Part shown: one piece after another, positions 1 through 10,387 of the stretch
Position numbering within the stretch: the first letter of the stretch is position 1
Layout: each line of letters opens with the position of its first letter
From: Cenococcum geophilum 1.58
Lineage: Eukaryota > Ascomycota > Dothideomycetes > Gloniales > Gloniaceae
Assembly: GCA_001692895.1 (NCBI GenBank)
Contig: KV748237.1
Span: 682,001 to 746,000, forward strand
Direction: 5' to 3'
DNA length: 64,000 nt
Made by a program: the position numbers and the translations under genes
The notes under the pieces: generated by a model
The model's input: only the letters and a program-made list of their open reading frames with translations
Told to the model about the DNA's origin: nothing
The model's database searches: none

Positions 1-322
1 AGGTTGTCCCAAAGTCTTGGCGAGGGGCTTGGTGTTGCCCGCAACATGTCGTTTCGCTGCAGAAGCTAGCCATGTACAGGAAGTAGACAGATATACAGTT
101 GTCTCATAAATTGGACTATTCTGATCACATGATACGAAGTGTCTATCCGCTTGTCCCTAAGAGGATTACAGTTAAGAAGATACATTTGGATATCATCGAA
201 AATTGAACTTGACGCCACTATCTGCACCTCCAACTAATGCTCCAACGCCACCATCCCCATTCTAAACGCCGCGATTTGGAAATAAAACCGCTTTTAAAAA
301 TCCCGAGGTATACGACCCAATT

Positions 323-2454
323 TCACTCAATACTCATCTTCATAAGACCGTCGTGTGTATCCGTCATGCCCTGAAGGCCAATTCTCTTAGGCCCTAAAAC
401 AGGGGTTATGCTCGAGAGACTCCCGCCGCTATTTGACCGCTCACCTGCAGCATGGCCAGAAACGGAGCTCTCACGGCTAGGCTTTTGCGTGTTCCAAAGA
501 CCGCTGTCTCTTTGACCTGGTGATTGCGACAGTATTGGGCTGTTCTGCACACTCACACCTGGTGATACTGCGCGCCTCTTAATGGAATTACCGTCGAGGT
601 CATCATCCCTGCGCCTCTTATTCGATTTCTTCAGGCCATCCGCTGCAGTCGGGGGAACCAGTGGCTGAGGTGTCGACGACCGGGAGAATTGAACATCCCT
701 CCCTTGTTCCTGAGCGGCAGCTACACTGGTTGAAGGAAGTGATGTTGATGCAGATGAAATCGTTGGCGAGTCCATATTGATATCATCGCTAATGGCTGAG
801 GAGCTTGCCCGAGCAAAGAATGGAGGCGGTGTAGTATGTGCGTGACTCTCAAGATTGCTCCAGTATCCTCGTCCGCCGGAATTCTTCGATGCCTGTATGT
901 TGAACGCTCCAAAAAGTCCCTTCACAGCTACTGTACTCGAGCTATCCAGACTCATTCCACTTTCGCTACCCTCCCCTAGAACGCCTTCAAGCGGACCATC
1001 TAGCCCAGGAACAGTCGGTAGCAGCGTCGGGGACGAATGTGCAGTTGTGGATTGAAGGCGGTCAAGGTCGGCATCACTTTCGCGAACTTGCCGGATAATC
1101 TCCGCTTCTCTGCGCACTTCACTGTCGATGGGTGCACTCTCTTCTAGTAGTTCAGCTTTGATGCGACCAAACTGCCTCGACTTTGGCTATCCTCTATGTT
1201 AGTTCCACATCGGCAAGAGTACGTAATGGCATTACTTGCCAGCAAATTACCCCTCCTTGTAACAGGCCGCCGAACTACCCCTGGTGTTGATGGCGCCGTG
1301 ATGCCTGCTTCATCTCCACTGTCATTCCCTGAAGATATATGCAAGTCATTGGTAAACATTGATAAGCTCTCTCTTCGAGAACCTGCGCTGCGGATCACTG
1401 CTTCTCTTGCAAAATACCCTCCATTGCCGCTTTCAGTACCTTTACCGTTAGGAGGCGAACCAGGCCCTGGACTGGCCATGGAACTATGCCCACTGGCGCT
1501 GCTTGAGCTCTTTCTGCTCCGTCCCTTCCGCAATCTCGCTCGCTGGATGCTCATGAATGTGGGTGGCCCACTTGGAGAGAACATGGTTGACCAAGCTCCT
1601 CCAGGACTAGGTGCGGACGGTCCTCCAAAAGGCGTTGAATTGATGTTTATGGAGGACTTTAGCACTTGAGGGGTCATGATCATAGGATCATCATTATCAT
1701 CTGGATCTATTGGATCACCATCATCCGAGCTGCTGCTCGAGGACTCTGAACCAAGCATATTGATGCTGCCGAGCGAGCTTGATGCAGCTGTTCTATCTCC
1801 GTTGCCCAATGCTGACCAAATAGAACTCGAGTTCAGATGTGGCGAGTCAAGAACCAGCGAGTTGGACCTGCCCTTCCTCGGAGGTATCATCATTCCCTTT
1901 TGTGTGATCGTCGGCGAGGAATCAGGCGATGATTGCTCCGCAAGGGTTGAGTGGTGGAGGTTGGTACAAGCGCGTGAGAACTCCGCGCCTCGCGAGCGTC
2001 GTGGTAATAAAGAAGCTGGGGAAGCGTAGGTATTACGAGCATCGAGCTGAGGAGAGAGAGGTACGCGATTAACTAGGTTTGCTGGACTCTGCATCCCGAT
2101 GTCCCGAGCCGGCATTTGCAACGATAAGCCTCTAGAAAGGAAGTCCGGCCTCCGAGGTGTTCGAGGGCTTGAGATAATGGTTTGATCATCTTTTGAAGTG
2201 AGTCGAGGTTCGCGAAATTTGGGTGAAGGGGATAGTTGGGGTGTCGAATCCGAGAGCGACCGAGCCTTTGAAGGTGATTTTGTTGGAGTTCGCACGGAGA
2301 ACAGGGAATCGGAATCAGCATCGCCCCCACCTTCACCTCCGCTGGCGGCTCTACTCGATCTTTGGCTGGCCAGTTGGCTTCCTATCATTGCCTCGATAGA
2401 GGGAGGACGAATGGGCGGTTCTGATGATCTTGTGAAAGGGTTGGCCATATCCAT
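323..2454 (-). CDS. Conserved Ser/Pro-rich ascomycete protein, two exons
   Basis: I do not recognise a named family. Exon 1 runs 2454-1240 and exon 2 runs 1186-323, giving 692 residues. The intron (1239-1187, 53 nt) starts GCAAGT, contains a GAACTAAC branch-like site and ends ATAG, so it is a GC-AG intron. Joining there restores a well-ordered junction, NLLPKSRQFGRIKAELL, followed by an acidic/basic helix-like stretch; this is the most conserved-looking part of the protein (about residues 400-455). The rest is low complexity. There are many S-P and T-P pairs (possible proline-directed phosphorylation), a Ser/Asp run near residue 245, and basic clusters (NKRRR, IKRRA) near the C-terminus that look like nuclear localisation signals. 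A nuclear regulatory protein is inference only. The start is the first ATG of the open frame (MDMANPF). Confidence 0.8.
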
Positions 2455-3082
2455 TGTGAAGAATTGCGATCAAGTGGGCAAAGCTTGCCCTTCAATGATA
2501 ACAAGGGCCGGCATTTAATCATATCAAGAGTTGGTACCAGCATTGAGCAGTGCTGAAGATGCCCTCCAACGCCGCGTTGGAGGTGAAGGGCGATTAACAG
2601 AGCACGGACGTTAGACGCGGGGTTACTTTGAGCCGCAAATCACGTGTTTAGGAAAGATAGGAGCCTCAGTGGAAGTTATCTCATGAATCAGACCCCCGGG
2701 GAGAAATTGCGCCACGACGTAGCTAAGGGCTAGCGCTACGCTTGTGGACCTTACCCTAGTCCTGTGGACTCCTGGACCAATCAGATCGCACCGAGAGGAA
2801 TTTCTCCCCAAGGGTCTGAGAGCTTATGGGCCCTCTTTATATAGGAACTCAATATTTCTTATTAGGCGATAACTCTTCTATTACAACGCTATATCTTAAC
2901 CCTTTTATAACGTCTAGTTATTATAAAAATACTATAAGGTAGGAGCTCTTTAATTTCTCTATCTATTGCAATAAATAATGACGTCGTGGCTATATTAGTT
3001 AGTCGTATTTTCGTTAGTTGTATTTTCATCGGTCACAAAAATCGTTAGTCGCAAAACTCGTCGGTTGCAATCTTACCTCACT

Positions 3083-3171
3083 GCTCTGCTCAAAGCTCTG
3101 CATAAGGCTCTGCTCGAAGCTCTGCTCGAAGCTCTGCTTGAAGCTCTACTCGAAGCTCTGCTCGAAGCTCC
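3083..3171. repeat. 12 bp tandem repeat, about 7 copies
   Basis: Units close to AGCTCTGCTCGA follow one another with one- or two-base changes and one short copy. They lie inside the interior of the hAT-like element. A 66-codon frame across them is explained by the repeat (12 is a multiple of 3) and I do not regard it as a gene. Confidence 0.8.
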
Positions 3172-3178
3172 ATACCTT

Positions 3179-3486
3179 ATATACTTCTCTACGTCTAATT
3201 ATCTCTAAAATACTATAAGCTAAAAGCTCTTTTTCTTCTCTATTACCTCTACGTTATAGTAATATTATAGCTCTATTTTACAAGAAGTTAGACATAGGCA
3301 GTCGGTCATTTTAGCCTATTTTATCGCAATCTTGCCTTACTACCAAAAATTACATACTTCTCTATGTCTAATTATCTCCAAAATAGTATAAGCTAAAAGC
3401 CCTTTATCTTCTCTATCGCCTCTATATCGCGGTAATATTGTAGCTCTATTCTACGGGAAGTTAGATATAGGTAGTTAGTCAGTTTT
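3179..3486. repeat. Direct repeat of about 130 bp, two copies
   Basis: Positions 3179-3310 and 3351-3486 are diverged copies. Both contain CTTCTCTA(C/T)GTCTAATTATCTC, then TATAAGCTAAAAGC, then GAAGTTAGA(C/T)ATAGG. The copies differ mainly by C/T and G/A changes, consistent with RIP. They belong to the interior of the hAT-like element. Confidence 0.7.
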
Positions 3487-3927
3487 GGGCCCAAAATCTA
3501 TAAAGATTCCGTTCAAAATCTAACTTAACTTTTGCAACAATGTATCTCACCTCTTAATACTCTAGGTATAGGGCTATAGTATATATTTATAAAGATATAA
3601 TTACCTAAAGAATCTATTACATCAAACAAAGTTTTAATAACTATTGGTGGGGCCTTAGTAGAGCCAGTTAAAGTTAAAATACGCGATCTAAAACATTCAT
3701 TTCGCACCAAAGCGACTCCCATAAGCTCTCAGACGCTCCGCAGAAGATTTTGCTGGTGGCAGGGGTGCGCAGTGGGCTGAAATTAGTGCGCCATTCTGAT
3801 TGGTCTAGGAGTTAGCATGTCACCGGAATAAATCTTTGCGGAGCGTCTGATTCATGAGATAAAGTGGAAGTTAAGGTGTTAAAGATGTCAGTGAGGTTGG
3901 AAAGGTTTAGCAGCGACTTAAATTATT

Positions 3928-6319
3928 CTACGTGCAAATGATACCCTTGGCGTAATCAACGTCGTCCCAGGTTGCTTCCCAAATGTTCAACATCACGAAC
4001 TTCCATTTCTTTCCATCTCTTTTCGTTTTTCCTATGCATCTGCATATCCTTTGTTGCTCGCTTGGGTTGAGGAATCTGCCGCTGTCATAATCCCACAGTT
4101 CAACTCCTTTCCAAAGCTCGTATACACCATTCATGAAAGGAGGATGGTCATGAAATAAATCGGAGAAGACAAAATGTTGTTTAACACTATCTGGTTCCCG
4201 CCATGACGAGGCGACTCGAGCATACAGTTCGATGATTGTAGGTTTACCGTTACGAACAGCATGGCGACCTATATTCAGGGCTTCGCCAACACGGAAACAT
4301 GTACGGAGTAAACTTTTGGAGGACAGGCCGATGATTGGGGATCGGTCTCGCACTTGGACTGGAAAGGGAGGCCTGACAACAGGTGTGTGGTTCGAGAGAT
4401 GATGTAAATTTTCGTTTAGCCCTAGAGCGCCCGAAAGTGTGGGTTCTGGTACAATTCCCTCTTCCGGATGACGGAGATCGTCCGTGTTACCCGGCTCGTA
4501 TCTACTAATATCAGTGACTGCCGAGTTTTCAATGAAGAAGGCATGGCTCTCTTGATCAGTTGATGAGGATGGTTCAGCAATAGAACTGGATGGGCCATCG
4601 CTGAAATCCAGATCGAAAAAGTTTTCATCGTCTTCAAGAAATGTCCAATTATCTCTACTATCCTTTTCCATTGCGCTTGGTTCTCGTTGCTGCAGCCTCA
4701 AGCTGATGTGGCCTCCCTGGGTTTGATGTGTTAGAGCTTCATGAAAAGTAGAAGACATCTCACAACTGGTCTCCCCTTTGCCGGCCTCTTCATCAACTGT
4801 AAACATCAGAAGGTCGGAGTCACTTATCCCATCATCTAAATCCTCAAACGCGTCAAGTTCAACGCTTGCCTGACTGTTACGAGAAGAGGCTGCATATGAT
4901 GAACCAAATGAATTTGAGGGCGGGGCACGCCTAGGCTCCTCATGTGCAATCTGACCCTGCGAATGAGGTAAATTATTGTAGTCTCGGTCTGATCGATGGG
5001 CAGACTTAAACGCCTTAGAGTGACTCCAAGAGTCTGTCGGAGCGCTGGGCACAAGTCCGAGTGAAGACTGCAAAATCATGGCTGCGGTTTCGGTCCCAGG
5101 AAGTTCCGTGGGAGTTAGTATGTCTAGGGAGCTTGTTGATTTATGCCTATTTATAATATGCCCATAGTCAATAGTGAAGGGTAGAGATGAGCTACTTTGG
5201 GGGTTGTTGTGTCTTGTGACGCAGTCTTTGCGTGTCAAGCGCCATGATTCCTGAACAAGAGTTGGAGTGTTGCCTTTGAGAACATGGTTTAGAGGCATAT
5301 TTCGCGCATCACCTACTGGCTTTGCGGTGTCGCTATGAGCAAGGGATATTGTTCCTTTTATCCGCGGCGTTTTGCTGGTTAGATATATTGATGAGTCCGA
5401 TTGTGGCAGAGAGCTGAGACCAGTATTTGCTTGATAGGGTCCTTGATAAATTATAGAGCTGAAACCTTGCTGTACCCTGATTGCGTTTAAGGATGTCATT
5501 GGTAATATGAGGGATATGTCATCATGTTTTGGTATGCCATGCGGTAGTGAAGAGCCTTGTAAGTCAGGTGTTGGCTCTGAGGCTTTGTTCCCGAAGGAGC
5601 TGAGCTTGTTTTGGATAACTTCAGATATGTCGACCACGTTGGGCCAAGTATCTGTTCCCGAGCTCTTAATTGGGGCCTCAGTATCCTCGGAATGTTCAAA
5701 GCTTGGTTTATTCTTCGAGATTGTTGGCCGCAGTTGCGCGGTGGTCTTCGTGATACGTAGTCCATCAGAAATGCTCCACTTCTTGGCTTTGCCTTTGGAT
5801 TTAACCACGGCAGTCCCGGTTGTTGCACTAGGCATGTTCCACTGATTACCGCCGCCACCTCCCACTGGGTTGCGAGTCCCAGAAGCATTTCCACCGTCAC
5901 GCTCAAATTTGGAAGGCGCCCCAGTATCTTCACCGAATCCGAGATATTCGACAACCAAAGAATTACTCTCCTTGGGGAGGCAGCTGTGCTTTAGAGTGTC
6001 ACCATTATGCCCTTTCGACCCGGTGGTACTTGCTAAAGGTAGATATAGAGGGGCCGAGGAATTAGGCTGATTGACGGGAGTGAAGCTTGAAGCCGTGTCG
6101 TGACTGATGTTGGGCTTCCTATACCGATCAAGAGTTAGCCTAGGTCCAATTGGTTTAGTGAACAGGCAGTCAGCAAAAGGAAGTCAGCAAAAGGAAGTGT
6201 GAGCAGTGTCTGGAACGCTACCTCCACTTCTGCGATGACGTTTCCTCTGCATTATCACGCTCCTCTAGTGCTCGCCCAACCTTCATTGCGTCAATGTCCC
6301 ATCCGTGATATTTGGACAT
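3928..6319 (-). CDS. Conserved fungal protein with a C-terminal folded domain, two exons
   Basis: Exon 1 is 6319-6222 (starting MSKYHGWDIDAMKVG). The intron is 6221-6119 (GTAGCG...TATAG) and contains a direct repeat of GTCAGCAAAAGGAA. Exon 2 is 6118-3928. The joined product is 762 residues. Without exon 1 the frame has no ATG start near position 5958, which is why I moved the start upstream. Residues 1 to about 615 are mostly disordered and Ser/Thr-rich, with an acidic patch (DAFEDLDDGISDSDLL). The last ~140 residues look folded and conserved: LLRTCFRVGEALNIGRHAV, then KQHFVFSDLFHDHPPFMNG, then ELWDYDSGRF, then CRCIGKTKRDGKKWKF, ending in TWDDVDYAKGI. I have seen this kind of tail in hypothetical fungal proteins but cannot assign a function. 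The WD-rich beta pattern could be an OB-like fold, which is a guess. Confidence 0.82.
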
Positions 6320-6476
6320 GGCGCGCAGGTATTCCGTAAGCCGCAGCACCGTTATGAGCGCCCACTCCGCAACGCGCGCTCATTTCCCTCAATGGATCCT
6401 GTAGCGGTTAATAAGCACGCGAGTAAACCGTGGGCTGAAAGGCGGCGTGCACCTGACGTACTAGCAAGTACCAGTA

Positions 6477-6621
6477 ACGTGGTTAACGGGGTTTTGACCG
6501 CTCCCTGAGTTATGACTGATTTGAACTTTTATTGTTATTTACTTCCAAATCAGCATTTCGGCTAATTTTGATTTTCCAATCGGTCATAACCCAGGGAGCG
6601 GTCAAAACCCCGCTAACCACG
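6477..6621. mobile_element. Small inverted-repeat element (MITE), possibly Tc1/mariner-derived
   Basis: Arms of about 44 bp (6477-6520 and about 6579-6621) pair almost perfectly. They begin ACGTGGTTA(A/G)CGGGG and continue TTTTGACCGCTCCCTG(A/G)GT. About 58 bp of AT-rich DNA separates them. The left end is preceded by TA and the right end followed by TG, compatible with a TA target duplication with one change; I therefore favour Tc1/mariner, but weakly. It carries no coding capacity and lies about 160 bp upstream of the start codon at 6319. Confidence 0.7.
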
Positions 6622-6623
6622 TT

Positions 6624-7370
6624 GCGTGATGCCAAGTTGGGGTCGGAAGTCGCACAACATTTTTCCTGAGTCCACCACGCCTCAGAGCCCCACCAAGCTT
6701 AACTAAGTTGCAGCGACCCACCTCATCCCTTTCAAACATTCCCGTCTCCTCCAGCAGCTGGCTACGTACTCTCTGCATTTTGGCTCTCTGCTGCGCCTTG
6801 CTACTTCGTGACCTTGTGTATCTTTAGCTTCCCAAGATCCTTGGCTTGCAGATCGACTAGCATTGAGCTCGGCCCCTCCATCTTCCGGCACTGACAGCCT
6901 CTACTAAGAGCTTCGGCTCCCCGCGTATTTTGTTCTGAGGCTTCACACGGCCTATCACCATTTTAGAAATTTCTTGTATTTTGACAGACCACGCGAGCGC
7001 CGCTGCGAAAATCACGCTTCCAGTATGTGTAGCCTTTCGAAGCTTTGTGTTCCCCCGTTTGTGGCTCTTGTTTCTGCCAAAAACGATTCATGCAAGTGAA
7101 TCCTATCCAGGCAGATCCTCTGACTAATGTCAGCTCCTGCAGCCAGCCTTAAGTAAATCTGAGAAACAGTCGTCGTATTGACTGAGCCCTAGTTTCCCTA
7201 AAACAGGAACTGCTGACGGGGTCGGTGTGAACCCCAACGGACCGCAATGTTTGGTGGCCCTGTAAGCACATAGCCTTTCCATAAATGTAACAAGCCGCCC
7301 TTTTAAATAACTTAATGCCCGTTTCATTTTCGAGTACTACCATCCCCACTCTTTATTAGACTCTTTTTCT
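6624..7370. other. Intergenic stretch, promoter side of the VHS gene
   Basis: I see no gene, RNA gene or repeat here. Short frames on both strands lack coding character. It should contain the 5' leader and promoter of the gene that begins near 7371. Confidence 0.5.
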
Positions 7371-8905
7371 ATGTCTACCATGACATCAGTTCTTGCCAGC
7401 TGCATACAATCTCCATGCCGATCAGATACTACAACTCTTCCCCCGCCTTATGCCAGTGCTCGCTTCCTAAAACCTAAAGACCCACCTCCATATACGGAAA
7501 AATCTAGTCCCTTTAAAACCAAGTCGAAACATCTTCACAAATCTCGTTCTCCGCCTGACTCATCTAATCTTTGCAAATGCTGTCCAATATGCTGTCTTCA
7601 GTACTTGCGAGGTATACTAAGGGCATGTGTGGAACAACAGAGAAAACCGTACTCGGCTGTCACGGTCCAGATTGATCGTCTGACCAGCGAACAATATGAA
7701 GAGAACGACCTGGGTGGAATTGTAGATCTCATAGAAGTTATACGAATACAAGAATCCGGGCCAACGGAGGCCGCTAGAGCTATTCGTAAGAAACTGTACG
7801 TGTGTCATTGCAAATTTCTGGCATCATACGCGACTAACCGTAGATTAGCAAATATGGAAGTGTGCACCGCCAACTCCGTGCCCTTACGATTCTAGACGGT
7901 CTAATCCAGAATGCTGGAAGCCGATTCCAACGTACGTTCGCGGATGAGCCTCTTCTGGAACGTCTACGCCTTCTTGCGAAAGATGACATGGTGGACGCTG
8001 AGGTTCGCGCGAAGTGCAATATCTTATTCCGACAATGGGCTGTTACGTACAAGGGTACAGCAGGACTGGAAAGGATTGCAGCATTGTACAAGCAACTGCC
8101 CCAAACCAAACGACCGCAGCCGCATCAGTCGAAGGTTTTGCGAGAGACGGAGGCAGAGGCCGAGCGCGAGAACGCCTCGTCTCCGGCATCACCAACCTCT
8201 AGCAATCGTCGAGGCTCCTCGCCACCATCGTATATGTCGGTATCATCATCAACACCACGTCCCGTCACCCTAGGTCCGGCACCTCTTCAAAGCTCGTCAA
8301 TTTTCAAGAAGGACAAGAAAGCCAAACATAAGCCTTTCAATCTTGAGAAAGAGAAACCGAGACTATTGGAGACTATTGCAACTGCCTCAGTAGCTAGTAC
8401 CAACCTTTTAAATGCGCTACAGCTCATCAACCGGGAGGAGCAGCGTGTAAGCAACAACCCGGAGGTTATGTCACGATTCGAGGCTTGTAAGCTGCTTCGG
8501 CGTCAGATTCTCCGATATATCCAGCTTGTTGAGTCAGACCAATGGATTGGCAGTCTTCTCAGTGCAAACGATGAACTTGTGAAAGCACTAATGGCATTCG
8601 AGATTATGGACAAAAGCATCGATGACGACAGCGATAGCGAGCATGAGGGCCACGGGAATACGCCACCAATATCTCCGAAAAGCCCAACAGGGACACGTGG
8701 AGCCGAAGCGGCGTTCGCAGGGCTCAGCCTCAATGAGAAGGTCCCGCCTAAACCTCCGAAACCTGGCGGCATTTTCATGCCTCAGCCACCCCAATTCTCC
8801 GGTGCTGGAAAGCAGAAGGCGGAGCAAAGTGAGAGTGAACCAGAAGAAGATCTCGACGATGATAATCCGTTTAGCGATAACAACGCTGTGAAGACACTTT
8901 ATTGA
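7371..8905 (+). CDS. lsb5: Lsb5-like VHS/GAT domain adaptor protein
   Basis: This is the fungal LAS17-binding protein 5 family, a monomeric adaptor linking actin assembly, ubiquitin and endocytosis at the plasma membrane. The exons are 7371-7795 and 7849-8905; the intron (GTACGT...ATTAG, 53 nt) is fixed by restoring KKL-KYGSVHRQLRAL across the junction. The product is 493 residues. The VHS domain covers about residues 93-230, with TVQIDRLTSEQYEENDLGG, LTILDGLIQNAGSRF and NILFRQWAV. A GAT-like helical bundle lies near 315-405 (NLLNALQLINREEQRVS, ANDELVKALMAFEIM). The tail has proline-rich segments and ends with DDDNPF, an NPF motif that binds EH-domain proteins. The first ~90 residues are not typical of the family, which usually starts just before KPYSAVTVQI, so the start codon or an unrecognised 5' intron is uncertain. 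Confidence 0.88.
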
Positions 8906-9701
8906 GAGAACTGGTATGACTTGGTGAGTTAACGTCGGTGTCGCACCATATTTTCAGGCTATTAATAGAAATATTAGGAGAGATGTTTAATTTGGTGGGA
9001 AGCATTTGGCAGTGGAGAATTGGGTTGCGGCGTTTATGGCTTTTGGGCGCATTACTACCATATTTCTTATGCCTGACGCTTAAATACCCCAGTACGAATA
9101 TTACTATCTTTGATCTGATATTAAGAGAGATATTAAGTATACATTAATGAACATTAATATTCATTTTCGTGTCCATGAAACGATCCGTGTCCTAAGAGCT
9201 ACTTTAATTTGACTAAATTCGGGTGCTTCCCTTGAAAACTGTGATAGTTGTTGGAGCAGCAGGCCACTGAAAGAGTGCTTTTACGATAGTGTAACAATCA
9301 CTCCGGAGCTATCGCCCTAAGCGCTGGCAAGGATCTTGAAATCTCCTGGACATCAATATCCAGTATCCCGGGCCCCACGCGAGTTCTCGGGCTAAATTTA
9401 GTGTCAGCATGCGCTGTGGCGCAGCATCACCGCCAAGGATCTTGGATTGGAATGTCCACCTCAGCCTATTATTTCCGTCTAAATTCCTCTCTTCCTCATA
9501 GACCGCGCAAAAAGTCATCGCAAACTCCATTGCTCCACCACATATTTCAGCACTGCATTATTATCTGTAGGTTTCGACTATGTTAGTGATCGGAAACTTT
9601 ACTTACACTGCCACAGCATCCCCGCCGTATTACCTTTTCTCACTTACAGACCTGCTACGCAATATAACCTTCAAGGAAAAGCCTCGACCGAACCGCAAAT
9701 C
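8906..9701. other. Intergenic stretch
   Basis: No gene of usual size is visible. A possible 5'-UTR intron for the small downstream gene runs from about 9569 (GTAGGTTTCG) to about 9649 (TCACTTACAG). Nothing else stands out. Confidence 0.4.
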
Positions 9702-9830
9702 ATGCCTGAATCAACTAAGGGCTCCGTCACCTCAATCACCACCTCCGTCATCAAGCCCACCGGACCAAAGTGCAATTGCTACCACGACGAGGAATGCGAC
9801 TGCTGTTGCATTCCCTGCACAGTGATGTAG
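9702..9830 (+). CDS. 42-residue cysteine-rich peptide, metallothionein-like
   Basis: The frame starts at an ATG in good context (AAATCATGC) and encodes 42 residues. The N-terminal half is Ser/Thr-rich and cysteine-free (MPESTKGSVTSITTSV). The C-terminal half packs seven cysteines into 16 residues, CNCYHDEECDCCCIPC, with C-x-C, CCC and C-x2-C spacings and one His. Seven cysteines in a tiny cytosolic-looking peptide with no signal sequence resembles the copper metallothioneins of filamentous fungi, although the spacing is not the classical Neurospora pattern. Metal binding is inference. A larger overlapping frame (9580-9825) in another phase is low-complexity and I reject it. Short conserved Cys-rich proteins of other function are the main alternative. 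Confidence 0.55.
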   Translation: MPESTKGSVTSITTSVIKPTGPKCNCYHDEECDCCCIPCTVM

Positions 9831-10387
9831 ATCCCCTACATCCAACCTCTACAACACTACACTGATAACTATTGGTCCGATTGGGTTGGAGTAAATAGAT
9901 ATTTTAAATGAAAATTGGTGATTCTGCTATGGCTACACTGAATTAGCGCGTGGCAACTTCAATCTAATGCCCCAGCTTGCAATTGTGGCAGTGATTTTCG
10001 AATCTCTCAGCTTGTTTTATTCAAAAGCGTTCCCTTTAAAACCGAACATCACCTTTTCATTTAATCCACTTCATTAAATACCATAGCCACTTTGCGCACT
10101 GCCTCCAGGTGCAGAATCTAGCAAGAAACATCTGCTATATTAGATTTAAAGCTTTAATTCCATGTTTATCACGTTATGCCATAGGTTTTGTAGGCTGTGC
10201 TCCGTGGTGCATACTATGTATGAAGCACTGGCGTCTAGCGAAACCCTGGTCTGTTTTGTCCCTGGAGCACAGGAAACCATCGCTTAGCCTAAATTAAAAG
10301 GGCGCAACTCACTCTATACTCATGTTTCCCTCCTCGATTTCCTTGTTCTTGCTATTCCAAGCTTGCTGTAGTAGCTTTCTGTAAAAC
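9831..10387. other. Intergenic stretch
   Basis: No gene or structured element recognised. It separates the small peptide gene from the membrane-protein gene on the same strand. Confidence 0.4.

Larger units (their letters stand above)
2668..3870. mobile_element. hAT-like non-autonomous element with self-palindromic arms and 8 bp TSD
   Basis: The element spans 2676-3862 and starts and ends with the inverted sequence TTATCTCATGAATCAGAC. It is flanked by a perfect 8 bp direct repeat, AGTGGAAG, at 2668-2675 and 3863-3870, the target-duplication size typical of hAT transposons. The arms (2676-2830 and 3718-3862) are diverged inverted copies sharing the outer end, the inner end GAGCTTATGGG and a central CTCCT(G/A)GACCAATCAGA. 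Each arm is itself an imperfect palindrome: CAGACCC..GGGTCTG on the left and, read outward, CAGACGCTCCGC..GCGGAGCGTCTG on the right. The interior (2831-3717) is AT-rich, looks RIP-mutated and has no convincing transposase. It lies downstream of the gene at 3928-6319 and upstream of the gene at 323-2454. Confidence 0.75.

Noticed and set aside
1196..2518. Plus-strand frames of 106-157 codons
   Set aside because: They are antisense shadows of the Ser/Pro-rich minus-strand gene.
3018..3218. A 66-residue Leu/Cys/Ser repeat protein
   Set aside because: The frame is produced by the 12 bp tandem repeat in a non-autonomous transposon.
9580..9825. An 81-residue protein overlapping the cysteine-rich peptide
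   Set aside because: The frame is Pro/Ser low-complexity, lacks good start context and competes with the ordered seven-cysteine frame.
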